Part shown: one piece after another, positions 50,392 through 59,891 of the stretch
How the letters are laid out: each line of letters begins with the position of its first letter
Numbering within the stretch: the first letter of the stretch is position 1
Source of the DNA: Bacteroidota bacterium
GTDB taxonomy: Bacteria; Bacteroidota; Bacteroidia; NS11-12g; UBA955
DNA: 64,000 nt
Direction: 5' to 3'
NCBI GenBank assembly: GCA_030834125.1
Contig: JAURFW010000001.1
Span: 68,821-132,820, forward strand
Position numbers and translations under genes: made by a program
Notes under the pieces: generated by a model
Databases searched by the model: none
What the model was told of the DNA's origin: nothing
The model's input: the letters and a program-made list of their open reading frames with translations, nothing else

Positions 50392-51621
50392 TTGAAAACA
50401 AAACAGATTGTAATATTAGGTTTAAGTTATCTTTTCTTGGCTTCTAATGCTTCCAAGTTGGTTGCCCAAAAGTTAGTAAAGCCTAAATCTATAAAAAATA
50501 ACATACAAAGGATTGACAGCTTAACGAAGCAATATTATACTCAAATTCCAAGTCATACAAAACCAAAATCTTCAATCATTAGCAATTACAGTGAGTATTC
50601 TACCGATCATTTCAATGAAAATATGAAAAAATTGGGAAGCTCTATTCCATTTGAAGTTAACAATAGCGTAGAACGCTACATAAAGTATTACCTTTCCCTA
50701 AAACCTGAATTCTACGATATTCTTCATGAAAGGATGCAAACATACTTTCCTGTTTTTGAAGAAATACTCGATGGTCAAAATCTTCCAATCGAGCTAAAAT
50801 ATGTTTCAATAATTGAATCCAATTTAAACCCTAATGCCGTTTCATGGTGCGGAGCAACAGGACTATGGCAATTTATGCCATATACTGGAAAAAACATGGG
50901 CATGCTAATAAATTACTCACTAGATGAAAGAAAAAGTATATTGAAAAGCACTCAAACAGCATGCACCTATTTTCAAAATTCGCAAGGATTATTCAACGAT
51001 TGGCTTATGAGTATTGCTTCTTACAACTGTGGCGCTGGAAATATACAAAAAGCAATTAGGCGATCGGGCCTTGAAAATCCAAATTTTTGGGAGATTGTTC
51101 GATATCTACCTAAGGAAACCCAAAACTACATTCCAAAGTTTATTGCAGTTACTTACATATTGAATTTTACAGTTCATGCAGAAAGATTAAATCACAACCA
51201 AAAGTCTGAATTTTTAGTATCTACAAACGTTGATACCGCTCTTCATTTTGAAAGGGTTTGTAAGTATTTACAACCCAGTTCAGAAAAAGAACTCACTCAG
51301 TTAAACTGTGAATTATTAAAGCCTAACACTGCAAATGCCACAAACAATTGCATAATCTTACCTTACGATAATTCTATGCAGTTTTTCAGAGTTCAAGATA
51401 CTTTAATTGCACATTACGGACTTTCAAAAAATGAAATAGTTCAATATTCTAGTTATAATTCAAATAGGTCTTCTGGTAGATCACAATATCACCGAATTCA
51501 ATCTGGAGAAACATTAAGTGGAATTGCTCGCAAATACCGAACTAGTGTTAAGAAAATAATGCGACTTAATGGTATGCGAAGTACATTTATCCGCACAGGT
51601 AAGAATTTACGAGTAAGGTAA
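50392..51621 (+). CDS. Lytic transglycosylase with LysM domain (MltD-like)
   Basis: 409 aa. Signal peptide (MKTKQIVILGLSYLFLASNA), then a transglycosylase SLT domain with catalytic Glu142 in VSIIESNLNPNAVSWCGATG and the conserved GLWQFMPYTG and SIASYNCGAGN blocks. One LysM peptidoglycan-binding domain at the C-terminus (YHRIQSGETLSGIARKYRTS). It cleaves murein glycan strands in the periplasm. The start is a TTG at 50392; no -7 box was recognised upstream. Confidence 0.92.
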   Translation: MKTKQIVILGLSYLFLASNASKLVAQKLVKPKSIKNNIQRIDSLTKQYYTQIPSHTKPKSSIISNYSEYSTDHFNENMKKLGSSIPFEVNNSVERYIKYYLSLKPEFYDILHERMQTYFPVFEEILDGQNLPIELKYVSIIESNLNPNAVSWCGATGLWQFMPYTGKNMGMLINYSLDERKSILKSTQTACTYFQNSQGLFNDWLMSIASYNCGAGNIQKAIRRSGLENPNFWEIVRYLPKETQNYIPKFIAVTYILNFTVHAERLNHNQKSEFLVSTNVDTALHFERVCKYLQPSSEKELTQLNCELLKPNTANATNNCIILPYDNSMQFFRVQDTLIAHYGLSKNEIVQYSSYNSNRSSGRSQYHRIQSGETLSGIARKYRTSVKKIMRLNGMRSTFIRTGKNLRVR

Positions 51622-51627
51622 GCTCGA

Positions 51628-52188
51628 ATGAAAAAAATAGTAATTTTTGCTTCTGGCTCTGGCTCAAATGCTGAAAATATATTTAACAAAACAAAAGATA
51701 AAATTGAAATCACTGGGATATTTACAAATAATCCAAATGCCGGAGTAATTGATCGTGCAAATCGTTTGAAGATTCCCGTGTTTATCTTTCAAAAGAATGA
51801 ATTGACTGATATCAACAGTATTCTTTACAGTACTTTGTCTACAATCGGGTATGATTTAATTGTTCTTGCGGGCTTTTTATTGAAAATCCCGGATGAATTA
51901 ATACAGTTTTCCAATAATCGAATCATCAATATTCATCCAAGTCTTCTACCTAAATATGGGGGAAAGGGAATGTATGGAGATAATGTGCACAATGCCGTAA
52001 TTCATAATAAAGAATCTGAATCAGGGATAACCATTCATTGGGTAAACAATGAATATGACAAGGGTGCAATTATTAATCAATACAAAATAATCGTAACTCC
52101 TGAAGATAGTGTAGAGACTTTATCAATTAGAATACATAAACTCGAGTATGAGTATTTTCCAAAAACCATTATACATTTGCTAACATAA
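51628..52188 (+). CDS. purN: Phosphoribosylglycinamide formyltransferase
   Basis: 186 aa folate-dependent enzyme of purine synthesis. N-terminal GSGSNAENIF, active-site Asn-His-Asp pattern around IINIHPSLLPKYGGKGMYG (His) and GITIHWVNNEYDKG (Asp). The start lies 6 bases after the transglycosylase stop. The next gene begins 2 bases after its stop, so it sits in a tight run with the PLP enzyme. Confidence 0.94.
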   Translation: MKKIVIFASGSGSNAENIFNKTKDKIEITGIFTNNPNAGVIDRANRLKIPVFIFQKNELTDINSILYSTLSTIGYDLIVLAGFLLKIPDELIQFSNNRIINIHPSLLPKYGGKGMYGDNVHNAVIHNKESESGITIHWVNNEYDKGAIINQYKIIVTPEDSVETLSIRIHKLEYEYFPKTIIHLLT

Positions 52189-52190
52189 TT

Positions 52191-53348
52191 ATGAAATCCA
52201 ATCATATTGAAACCAAAGTATTGCATGCTGGAATTGAACCAGATCCGAGTACTGGAGCCATTATGACTCCAATTTTTCAAACTTCAACTTATGTTCAAGA
52301 AGCACCAGGAAAACACAAAGGATATGAATATGCTCGCACTCAAAACCCAACGAGAGATGTGTTGCAGAAAAATCTAGCTGAGTTAGAGGGTATGAAATAT
52401 GGATTATGTTTTAGTACAGGCATGGGTGCAGTTGACACCTGTATTAAACTACTTAATCCAGGAGACGAAGTAGTTGCTACGAATGATTTATATGGAGGAA
52501 GCTACAGGATCTTCACTACTGTATTCGCGAGAATGGGAATTAAATTCACTTTCGTTGATATGAGTGATTTAGCAGCTGTACAGTCTGCAATTAACAGCAA
52601 TACTAAAATTGTTTGGGTTGAAACACCAACAAATCCATTGTTAAGAATTATCGATATAGAAGCCATCAGTAGTTTGGCACACAAGGTAAATGCAATGTGT
52701 GTTGTAGATAATACTTTTGCTTCACCCTACTTACAAAATCCGGTAAACCAAGGTGCAGACATTGTTATGCATTCTGCAACAAAATATATCAATGGACATT
52801 CAGACGTGGTAATGGGAGTATTATGCACGAGTAGCGATGAGATTCATGAAAAACTAGCCTTCTTACAAAATACATGTGGAGCCACTCCCGGCCCTCAAGA
52901 TTGTTTCTTAGTATTAAGAGGAATTAAAACATTACATGTACGGATGCAGCGCCATTGCGAGAATGGCCGAGAAGTAGCTAATTATTTAAAAAATCATTCT
53001 GCGGTGGAAGATGTTTATTGGCCTGGTTTTGAATCACATCCAAATCATGCGGTCGCAAAGAAGCAAATGCTCGATTTTGGAGGAATGATTTCATTTACTC
53101 TAAAAAATGATTCTTTGGATGATGCTATGAAATTTTTAAGTTCTACTAAGTTGTTTTCTCTTGCAGAATCTCTTGGTGGTGTAGAAAGTCTAATTGGACA
53201 TCCTGCATCGATGACTCATGGAGCTATTCCAAGAGAAGAAAGAATAAAAAATGGTCTTAAAGATAGTCTAATCAGATTAAGTGTTGGTATTGAACATATT
53301 GATGATTTGCTTGCTGATCTGGAAGAAGCATTCATTTCAATTGGATGA
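52191..53348 (+). CDS. Cys/Met metabolism PLP-dependent enzyme (cystathionine gamma-synthase/lyase type)
   Basis: 385 aa trans-sulfuration enzyme. PLP-lysine motif in MHSATKYINGHSDV; substrate and cofactor residues in GYEYARTQNPTRD, GMGAVDTC and LAESLGGVESLIGHPASMTHG. The sequence cannot by itself separate cystathionine gamma-synthase, gamma-lyase and homocysteine-forming enzymes; the order within this genome (next to purN and a TIGR02757 gene) gives no hint. The stop overlaps the start of the next gene by 4 bases. Confidence 0.92.
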   Translation: MKSNHIETKVLHAGIEPDPSTGAIMTPIFQTSTYVQEAPGKHKGYEYARTQNPTRDVLQKNLAELEGMKYGLCFSTGMGAVDTCIKLLNPGDEVVATNDLYGGSYRIFTTVFARMGIKFTFVDMSDLAAVQSAINSNTKIVWVETPTNPLLRIIDIEAISSLAHKVNAMCVVDNTFASPYLQNPVNQGADIVMHSATKYINGHSDVVMGVLCTSSDEIHEKLAFLQNTCGATPGPQDCFLVLRGIKTLHVRMQRHCENGREVANYLKNHSAVEDVYWPGFESHPNHAVAKKQMLDFGGMISFTLKNDSLDDAMKFLSSTKLFSLAESLGGVESLIGHPASMTHGAIPREERIKNGLKDSLIRLSVGIEHIDDLLADLEEAFISIG

Positions 53349-54124
53349 TTTCAAAAGAGTTAGAAGATACCCTTTGGGGCGCAATTGAGATCTTTAAAAA
53401 ACCATCGTTCATTAACGATGATCCTATTCAAATTCCTCATTCTTTCACCAATCCAAGAGATATTGAATTATCGGGATTTTTTACTGCCATTATTTCTTGG
53501 GGACAAAGAAAGACAATAATTAAAAGCGCTAAACAAATGATGGAATTCATGGATTATTCACCCTATGATTTTATAATAAATAGCTCAATACATGAGAAAC
53601 GATATCTTTCTAATTTTAAGCATAGAACTTTCAATGGGGAAGATTTTATTTTCTTGATTAACAGGCTTCAAAACTTGCTTGTGGAATATGGAACTTTAGA
53701 AAATATTTTCTTTTTGAAAATATCAAAATCAACCAACAAATTATCGATTGAACAAGCGCTAGTTAATTTTCGGAAATTGATTTTTTCTGAGGGTGAAACA
53801 AGAACAAAAAAGCACATTGCTAGTCCACTTAAAAACAGTGCTTGTAAACGTTTAAATATGTTTTTAAGATGGATGATTCGAAATGACCAAGTAGATTTTG
53901 GTATATGGAATGCAATTCCAACATCAGAGTTATTAATGCCTTTAGATATTCATGTTATTAATTCCACAAAACGATTAGAAATACTCCCAAATTTAAAGTC
54001 TAACTGGATGGGTTGCCAGGCATTAACCCAAGTATTTAAAGAAATTCATCCAGAGGACCCAGTTATTTTTGATTTTGCTCTTTTTGGACTAGGTGTTGAA
54101 AAGCAAGGATATAATGGTTTATAA
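53345..54124 (+). CDS. TIGR02757 family protein
   Basis: 259 aa protein of a family of unknown function (TIGR02757, DUF2400). It opens with LEDTLWGAIEIFKK and contains FTNPRDIELSGFFTAIISWGQRKTI (in parts), KRLNMFLRWMIRNDQVDFGIW and the end VIFDFALFGLGVEK. The helical pattern with a late RxDxxDxGIW motif recalls the HhH-GPD glycosylase fold, but no active-site assignment is possible by eye. Its ATG overlaps the PLP enzyme gene. Confidence 0.88.
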   Translation: MISKELEDTLWGAIEIFKKPSFINDDPIQIPHSFTNPRDIELSGFFTAIISWGQRKTIIKSAKQMMEFMDYSPYDFIINSSIHEKRYLSNFKHRTFNGEDFIFLINRLQNLLVEYGTLENIFFLKISKSTNKLSIEQALVNFRKLIFSEGETRTKKHIASPLKNSACKRLNMFLRWMIRNDQVDFGIWNAIPTSELLMPLDIHVINSTKRLEILPNLKSNWMGCQALTQVFKEIHPEDPVIFDFALFGLGVEKQGYNGL

Positions 54125-54162
54125 AATTATTAAGAAGGAATGAGCATTTTACTTATTTAATT

Positions 54163-54170
54163 TAAATTTG
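54163..54170 (+). promoter_or_regulatory. Promoter -7 box (TAAATTTG) of the thioredoxin gene
   Basis: Perfect TAnnTTTG, eight bases before the ATG. No convincing -33 element is seen. Confidence 0.45.
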
Positions 54171-54178
54171 TAATAATT

Positions 54179-54496
54179 ATGGCAGTAGAATTTTCAAGTA
54201 GTAGTTTTCAAAACGAGGTTTTGAGTTCAGACCAGCCAGTTTTGGTTGACTTTTGGGCAGAATGGTGCGGTCCATGTAAAATGATTGGACCAATCGTAGA
54301 AGAACTTCATAATGAATATCAAGGTAAAGCAGTTATTGGCAAATTGAATGTAGATGAACATCCTGATATTGCAATGAATTATGGAGTAAGAAATATCCCA
54401 ACGCTTTTAATATTTAAAGGTGGTGAAGTAGTTGATAAAATTGTAGGAGCAGTGCCTAAAAACACAATTGCTTCTAAAATTGACAATCAACTTTAA
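54179..54496 (+). CDS. trxA: Thioredoxin
   Basis: 105 aa classical thioredoxin. Active site WAEWCGPCKM with Cys30 and Cys33, buried Asp in VLVDFW, cis-Pro in RNIPTLLIF. It reduces disulfides in the cytoplasm; there is no signal peptide. It has its own promoter box upstream and a strong terminator downstream, so it is probably a single-gene transcript. Confidence 0.96.
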   Translation: MAVEFSSSSFQNEVLSSDQPVLVDFWAEWCGPCKMIGPIVEELHNEYQGKAVIGKLNVDEHPDIAMNYGVRNIPTLLIFKGGEVVDKIVGAVPKNTIASKIDNQL

Positions 54497-54513
54497 AAAA
54501 TAAGAACCATCAG

Positions 54514-54542
54514 AAAGCCGTTCTAAAGAGCGGCTTTTTTTT
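54514..54542 (+). terminator. Intrinsic terminator after the thioredoxin gene
   Basis: AAAGCCG (54514-54520), loop region TTCTAAAGAG with internal TCT/AGA pairing, CGGCTTT (54531-54537) and a continuing T-run. This is the clearest Rho-independent terminator in the window. The next gene starts immediately after it. Confidence 0.85.
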
Positions 54543-54546
54543 GCTC

Positions 54547-55449
54547 ATGTTAATAAAAGAAATCCAAGAATTCGATGATCTTGCTTTCCTGGCAAAAAAA
54601 GCCATGGAAGGATTTATCTCTGGACTGCATTCTAGTCCATTGAAGGGATTCTCTGTTGAATTCGCTGAACATAGAGCATACAACCCTGGCGAGAGTATAA
54701 AAAACCTTGATTGGAAACTGTTAGCAAGAACAGAAAAGAAATACGTCAAACAGTTTATCGAGGAGACCAATTTGAAATGTCATCTATGGCTAGATATTTC
54801 AAAAAGCATGCAATACCCAGATAATTGGAACAAACAAAAACTTGGAGTGCTTACAACATCTTCAATAATGTATTTATTACAAAATCAAAGAGATGCATTT
54901 GGACTTTGCTTATTTAATGAGACAAATTTCGAATATCAATCAGATATAAAATCAACAAAAGGGCATCTTTATAAAAATATTGAAATCTTAAACAATTTAT
55001 GGCTCAAACAATCTTTTTTGTCCAATAATGCTGAGCCTATAAATTGGGCGGCTAAATGCAGTGCAATAAAACGTAGAAGTATGGTGGTAATTATTTCTGA
55101 TTTTTTATGGGATAGTGAAAACTCAGAAACGGAATTTTGGCAAGCTCTATCCTATTTACATTATTTGAACTGTGAAATACTATTATTAAATACTTTCGAT
55201 AATGCTACAGAATCAGAACTGAACTTTGGGGAAGTTCCGATAAATTTTATTGATCTAGAAAATAATCAAAGAATAAAACTCACCCCTGAAGAAATAAAAA
55301 CATCATATATCCAACAGGAACAAAAAAGAGTTAAAAAAATTGAAGAACAAAGTCATAGTTTAGGCATTAATTATTTTCAATGTAATGTTAGTCAACCTAT
55401 TGAAAAGGCACTCACCGAATTTTACAGACAACGATTATCACTAAGATAA
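54547..55449 (+). CDS. DUF58 domain-containing protein
   Basis: About 300 aa, cytoplasmic. DUF58 signature FAEHRAYNPGESIKNLDWKLLART near the N-terminus, followed by a vWA-like domain (HLWLDISKSM, with a MIDAS-like DxSxS). In other Bacteroidota DUF58 genes accompany MoxR ATPases and BatA/BatB genes; here none is adjacent. The ATG at 54547 is preferred to TTG 54541, which lies at the end of the terminator. Confidence 0.9.
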   Translation: MLIKEIQEFDDLAFLAKKAMEGFISGLHSSPLKGFSVEFAEHRAYNPGESIKNLDWKLLARTEKKYVKQFIEETNLKCHLWLDISKSMQYPDNWNKQKLGVLTTSSIMYLLQNQRDAFGLCLFNETNFEYQSDIKSTKGHLYKNIEILNNLWLKQSFLSNNAEPINWAAKCSAIKRRSMVVIISDFLWDSENSETEFWQALSYLHYLNCEILLLNTFDNATESELNFGEVPINFIDLENNQRIKLTPEEIKTSYIQQEQKRVKKIEEQSHSLGINYFQCNVSQPIEKALTEFYRQRLSLR

Positions 55450-55455
55450 ATTATC

Positions 55456-56799
55456 TTATCTATCTTTCTCAAATCTAAGTCTTTCAGGGTTAGTTGGAAA
55501 AATTTCGCCATTCTGATATCCAATTCCACCATTAATCCAAACAGTATCAATACTTGTATTGAACTCCATATTCAATATTGGAGACCAATCACATTTATAC
55601 ATTAGTGATTTTTGAGTAACGATATTATTCTTATTTGGGTCAATTAGTACTAAATCTGCCTTATATCCTTCTCGTATAAATCCACGTTCCTTTAATTTAT
55701 ATGCAATAGCAGGATTATGACACATCTTCTCTACCACTCTTTCTTTAGATATTTTTCCTTCTAATGCTTTATTCATCATTAATTGCAGTGTATGCTGAAC
55801 TAAAGGTAAGCCTGCATGACAATCTAAATAGTTATCATCTAGTTTTTCATTTTTAGAATGAGGAGCATGATCGGTGGCAATTACATCAATCCTATCATCA
55901 AGAAGAGCCTGCCAAAGGGCATCTCTATCCTTTTCATATTTTATTGCAGGATTACATTTTATTTGATGACTTAAACTATCATAATCATTTATCGCAAAAT
56001 GCAAATGATGAACACAAACTTCTGACGTTATACGCTTTTCGCTTAATGGAATATTATTTTTAAATAAACCTGTTTCACTAGAACTCGTAATGTGTAATAT
56101 ATGTAATCTAGTATTATATTTTTTTGCAAGGGCAACCGCTAAAGAAGAGCTCATATAACACGCTTGTTCATCTCGAATCACTGGGTGCTGATTTGCTGGA
56201 ATACCGCTAGGAAACATATTTTTTGCTTCTTCTAATCTACTTTTTACCCTAGTTTCACATTCGCAATGAGTGGCTATTAATGTTGGCACTTCTGCGAATA
56301 TCTTATGAAGAATATGAGAATCATCCACAAGCATATCACCAGTTGAGCTACCCATAAAGACTTTAATACCACAAACATTTTCCGTATCTACCTTTTTTAA
56401 CTCCTCTAAATTATAGTTTGTAGCACCTAAATAGAATGAATAATTTACCGCAGAGTTTTTTACCCCAATCTGATATTTTTCTTCGAGTAATTCGTTAGTT
56501 GTAGTTTGAGGAATTACATTTGGCATTTCCATGTAAGATGTTACACCACCTGCCAATGCTGCTCTACTTTCCGAATATATATCGGCTTTATGTGTTAACC
56601 CCGGCTCTCTAAAATGTACTTGATCATCAATAACTCCAGGGATTAACCACTTTTCACTAGCATCGAATTCAACACAAGCACCTTCAACATGAATGTTTGA
56701 ATCTATCTTTTCAATTAAGTCCCCATTAATTAAGACATCCGCTATTTTTGATTCTCCTTCATTAATTATTGTAGCATTACGGATTATTTGTCTTGACAT
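55456..56799 (-). CDS. pyrC: Dihydroorotase
   Basis: About 447 aa amidohydrolase that closes the dihydroorotate ring in pyrimidine synthesis. Metal ligands: VIDDQVHFREPG (HxxF-type in place of HxH), the carboxylated Lys region GIKVFMGSSTG, IATHCE, LHILHITSSSE and IATDHAPH with the catalytic Asp. The HxF variant at the first metal site is unusual but common in this lineage's enzymes. The ATG at 56799 follows a TATTTTTG box by six bases; the TTG at 56808 is inside that box. It is distant from pyrB and pyrR in this window. Confidence 0.88.
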   Translation of the reverse strand: MSRQIIRNATIINEGESKIADVLINGDLIEKIDSNIHVEGACVEFDASEKWLIPGVIDDQVHFREPGLTHKADIYSESRAALAGGVTSYMEMPNVIPQTTTNELLEEKYQIGVKNSAVNYSFYLGATNYNLEELKKVDTENVCGIKVFMGSSTGDMLVDDSHILHKIFAEVPTLIATHCECETRVKSRLEEAKNMFPSGIPANQHPVIRDEQACYMSSSLAVALAKKYNTRLHILHITSSSETGLFKNNIPLSEKRITSEVCVHHLHFAINDYDSLSHQIKCNPAIKYEKDRDALWQALLDDRIDVIATDHAPHSKNEKLDDNYLDCHAGLPLVQHTLQLMMNKALEGKISKERVVEKMCHNPAIAYKLKERGFIREGYKADLVLIDPNKNNIVTQKSLMYKCDWSPILNMEFNTSIDTVWINGGIGYQNGEIFPTNPERLRFEKDR

Positions 56800-56805
56800 A
56801 TTCAA

Positions 56806-56813
56806 CAAAAATA
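56806..56813 (-). promoter_or_regulatory. Promoter -7 box (TATTTTTG) of pyrC
   Basis: Perfect TAnnTTTG on the minus strand, six bases before ATG 56799. It rules out the upstream TTG as the start. Confidence 0.45.
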
Positions 56814-56964
56814 TAGTTCGATTTAAGTATAACCGAGAAAATCTAAATAATTTACCAAAATTTGATTAAAAACGGTAGTTTACAAATGAAAACATAACAT
56901 TCACAAATTATTGATAATATCAAGGGTTTTGATATTTACCTTAGCATGTGTAAGTACGGAAAAT

Positions 56965-57354
56965 ATGGTCATTCAAAACGAAGAAGAGTTAGCGCACCAA
57001 ATTATTGGTCATGCGATTGAGATTCATAAAAATCTTGGTCCTGGTCTTAATAAAGAAAATTACATACAAGCTTTAACACTAGAATTTCAAGATGGAAACA
57101 TTGAGTTTGTTTCAGATGTGGAATTCGAAATTTTATATAAGGATGTCATATTGAAACACCCATCAATTATAGATTTTTTAGTTTTAGATCAATTAGTTAT
57201 TCAGATTGTTACATCGGATGAAATATCAGAGTCTGAAATTCAACGGTTACTAAAAATAATTAGAAACAATGATTACAGACTTGGATTAATAATCAATTTC
57301 AATTCCACACTACTTAAGAATGGCATCCGTAGAGTAAGTAATCACAAAAATTAA
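56965..57354 (+). CDS. GxxExxY family protein
   Basis: About 129 aa from ATG 56965 (MVIQNEEELAHQIIGHAIEI, the family opening). The GxxExxY proteins of Bacteroidota have LGPGLLESVY-like motifs; here it reads LGPGLNKENYIQAL, so the Glu is one position later and Lys stands in its usual place. The C-terminal NFNSTLLKNGIRRVSNH is typical. The family has a nuclease-like fold in appearance and is often near transposons or RNA genes, but no mobile element is visible here. A longer frame from a TTG at 56911 adds a hydrophobic tail that is probably untranslated. Confidence 0.85.
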   Translation: MVIQNEEELAHQIIGHAIEIHKNLGPGLNKENYIQALTLEFQDGNIEFVSDVEFEILYKDVILKHPSIIDFLVLDQLVIQIVTSDEISESEIQRLLKIIRNNDYRLGLIINFNSTLLKNGIRRVSNHKN

Positions 57355-57358
57355 TACA

Positions 57359-59848
57359 CTAACGAAGTAACTGAAAATCTCCAAAAAGTGTTCTTCGGAA
57401 GTTATCACATCCCAACCAAGTAACTTTGTATACGTATACCCCTTCGAGAGCGGGTACTCCATTGATTTTTCCGTCCCAACTGACTTCTGGAGAATTATAA
57501 TCTCCTATTTTTTCGCCCCATCTATTATACAACCAAACGTGGAATTCTGCACCTTTAACAGGATAGCCAGTATTAGGAAATAAATCATTTAAACCATCAT
57601 CATTTGGAGTAAAGGCATTGGGAATATAAATTTCTGAAGGGTATAAATCTTTTCTCTTATTGAGCCAGATACTATCTCGACTTTTACAACCTTGATTATC
57701 TAAAACTTCAACCCAATAAATACCTGAATCTAGAGCAACTATAGTAGATGTTTTAGCGCCCGTATTCCACAAATAACCTCTCATCCCTGAACTTGCACGC
57801 AATATAGGTTTCTCCGATAAGCAGTAGGTTGTATCACGTCCTAGATTTAAAAACGGACTTTGAAACAATCGAACCATAAGAGAATCTGATTCTGGACATC
57901 CGTATTGGTTAATTACTTTAATTATCAATGTTCCTTCCGAATTGAGATTGTAATTCTGTGCAACAACATTACCATTCCAAACAACAGATTGGAAATCATT
58001 TCTTGGAGCAGTAATTATAGTATCAATAATATTACAAAATTGTAGATCTTGTCCTAACTCTAAATCATAAGGGTAGTTTTCAAGCTCAAATTGATCTGTT
58101 CCTGAACACTTTCCTATTGTTGCTTCTACAAAATATTGCCCTGGTTGACTAGTTTTCATAGTTAGACCAGTAGCTCCATTACTCCAAACAATAATAGCTG
58201 TTGGATCATTTATATTTGCATTAAAAAGGACATCGGTATTAGGACATACCGTAGAGTCCATTACAGAAATAATCACCTCCTTATATTTGTCTACAATAAC
58301 TGAGTCTAAAGAAATACAACCGTTCAAAGTAGTTCCAGTGACATAAAAAGTACCTTTTTGATTTATAGTTATATTAGGTGTACTTTCCCCTGTATTCCAT
58401 TTGTAAAAACCACCGTTTGGCAATTTAGCACCAATACCACGAGAAAAATTCTCATCTGAACAATACAACGTATCTCCAAATGCATTAATCTTATCTCTAT
58501 CATAATAAATAACAATAGTATCTAACCACTCGCAGGTTTTATTAATTACTCCTAAAACATAAATACCTTCTTTATCTACCTTAAATGTATCAGAACCTAT
58601 TTTATTATTCCATCTATAGGAGTCCCCTTTGATATTAGATTTTAGAACTATGGTAGCGCCATCGCACAAGATTGTATCATTTTTTAAATCGGGTATCTTG
58701 GGCTCAACAACGGTAACTTCCGTGTCGAAACTATCCGCACAAGTGGTTTTATAAGCTATTAATTTAACTTTATATGTTCCAGGGCCTGGATAAGTATATG
58801 TTGGCTTTCCCGTGTTTGACGTATCGTTAGTAAGCGTATCTACTCCAAAATCCCATTTATAGCGTTGTGCTCCAGAGCTTAAATTTTGAAACGAATATTC
58901 ATATCCACAGATATATTCAGGTGCAAAGAATGAGGCAACTACATCTATAACACAAGATTGAACATTGAATTGATAATCTCTAATTATTTCTGAAATTAAT
59001 TTTCCATTTCGATATTCTTTCACACTAATGCCAATAACAAACTGGCCGGTTCTGGTAGGAGTTAATGTCAATAAACCTGTTTTAGCGTCAATATTCATTT
59101 TCGGATTACCGTCAATAGGATTTGCCGCACCATATCCGGTCCCCCAAATAATATTTGAAAAACTCGGTCTTTCAAGTTGGCCGCCTAATCCATCATCTGG
59201 CCTCGGATCATTTGAGGTCCCACCCGTAAATGGAGTAACAAGGGAATATACAAGGCTATCTCCGTCTGGATCTTCTGCACTATGATCGAACTTTAACGCT
59301 GTATTTGTGCATAAAAAATTCGGTGGAAGTTCTTTAAAAACAGCGGATGAATTACCTGTACCAATATCATTTGCATTTGGGATAAATACCCAATAATTAG
59401 CACCAGTTCCTCCTGGATTAATAATATTTGTAATTGAACCATTACGGCAACACCTTTGAAACGACACGTAATATCCACCATCGTTTGGGGGTAAAGTCAC
59501 TGTCGTTTCATAGTAATAGTGATCTACACAAGCGTTTGGGGAAACCTTTAAACAGTTATAATTTGTTTTTGCTAATCTTGTAGGTCCATTTCTTGTTATA
59601 ACTATGGGATAACCATTAAGCATTTTCTTTGTCTTACCATTGAAAATACCAATATTCGCCTGTCTATCCGAACTAATTGCTTGGTCACTACCATTCAAAC
59701 AATCCATGTAGACATCCAAATGAATTTTATATCTATTATTTCCTAAATATTCGTAAGTCATCTCTCCACCAACAATGTGCGTAGCATTTAAATTTATTAC
59801 CGTAAATAAAAAATAAGTGAAGATCGATATGAGAAACCTAACTTTCAA
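57359..59848 (-). CDS. Large secreted PKD protein with T9SS type B (gliding motility) C-terminal domain
   Basis: 829 aa. Signal peptide (MKVRFLISIFTYFLFTVINL), an N-terminal domain THIVGGEMTYEYLGNNRY common to many Bacteroidota surface proteins, an acidic cadherin-like region (SAEDPDGDSLVYSLVTPFTGG), a PKD domain (YKWDFGVDTL), several Ig-like repeats with Trp-Asn/Ser and a C-terminal type B signal: IYIPNAFTPNDDGLNDLF ... LYNRWGEKI ... GVYVYKVTW. It is exported by the type IX system and probably anchored on the cell surface; possible adhesin. The start is a TTG. Confidence 0.9.
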   Translation of the reverse strand: MKVRFLISIFTYFLFTVINLNATHIVGGEMTYEYLGNNRYKIHLDVYMDCLNGSDQAISSDRQANIGIFNGKTKKMLNGYPIVITRNGPTRLAKTNYNCLKVSPNACVDHYYYETTVTLPPNDGGYYVSFQRCCRNGSITNIINPGGTGANYWVFIPNANDIGTGNSSAVFKELPPNFLCTNTALKFDHSAEDPDGDSLVYSLVTPFTGGTSNDPRPDDGLGGQLERPSFSNIIWGTGYGAANPIDGNPKMNIDAKTGLLTLTPTRTGQFVIGISVKEYRNGKLISEIIRDYQFNVQSCVIDVVASFFAPEYICGYEYSFQNLSSGAQRYKWDFGVDTLTNDTSNTGKPTYTYPGPGTYKVKLIAYKTTCADSFDTEVTVVEPKIPDLKNDTILCDGATIVLKSNIKGDSYRWNNKIGSDTFKVDKEGIYVLGVINKTCEWLDTIVIYYDRDKINAFGDTLYCSDENFSRGIGAKLPNGGFYKWNTGESTPNITINQKGTFYVTGTTLNGCISLDSVIVDKYKEVIISVMDSTVCPNTDVLFNANINDPTAIIVWSNGATGLTMKTSQPGQYFVEATIGKCSGTDQFELENYPYDLELGQDLQFCNIIDTIITAPRNDFQSVVWNGNVVAQNYNLNSEGTLIIKVINQYGCPESDSLMVRLFQSPFLNLGRDTTYCLSEKPILRASSGMRGYLWNTGAKTSTIVALDSGIYWVEVLDNQGCKSRDSIWLNKRKDLYPSEIYIPNAFTPNDDGLNDLFPNTGYPVKGAEFHVWLYNRWGEKIGDYNSPEVSWDGKINGVPALEGVYVYKVTWLGCDNFRRTLFGDFQLLR

Positions 59849-59891
59849 TATAATTCCTTACTATATTGACAATTGAAATACATATTTCGTT

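Noticed and set aside
55443..55457. Palindrome AAGATAAATTATCTT at the junction of the DUF58 and pyrC genes as a terminator
   Set aside because: As RNA it gives only a 5-pair AT stem with no T-run; too weak to call.
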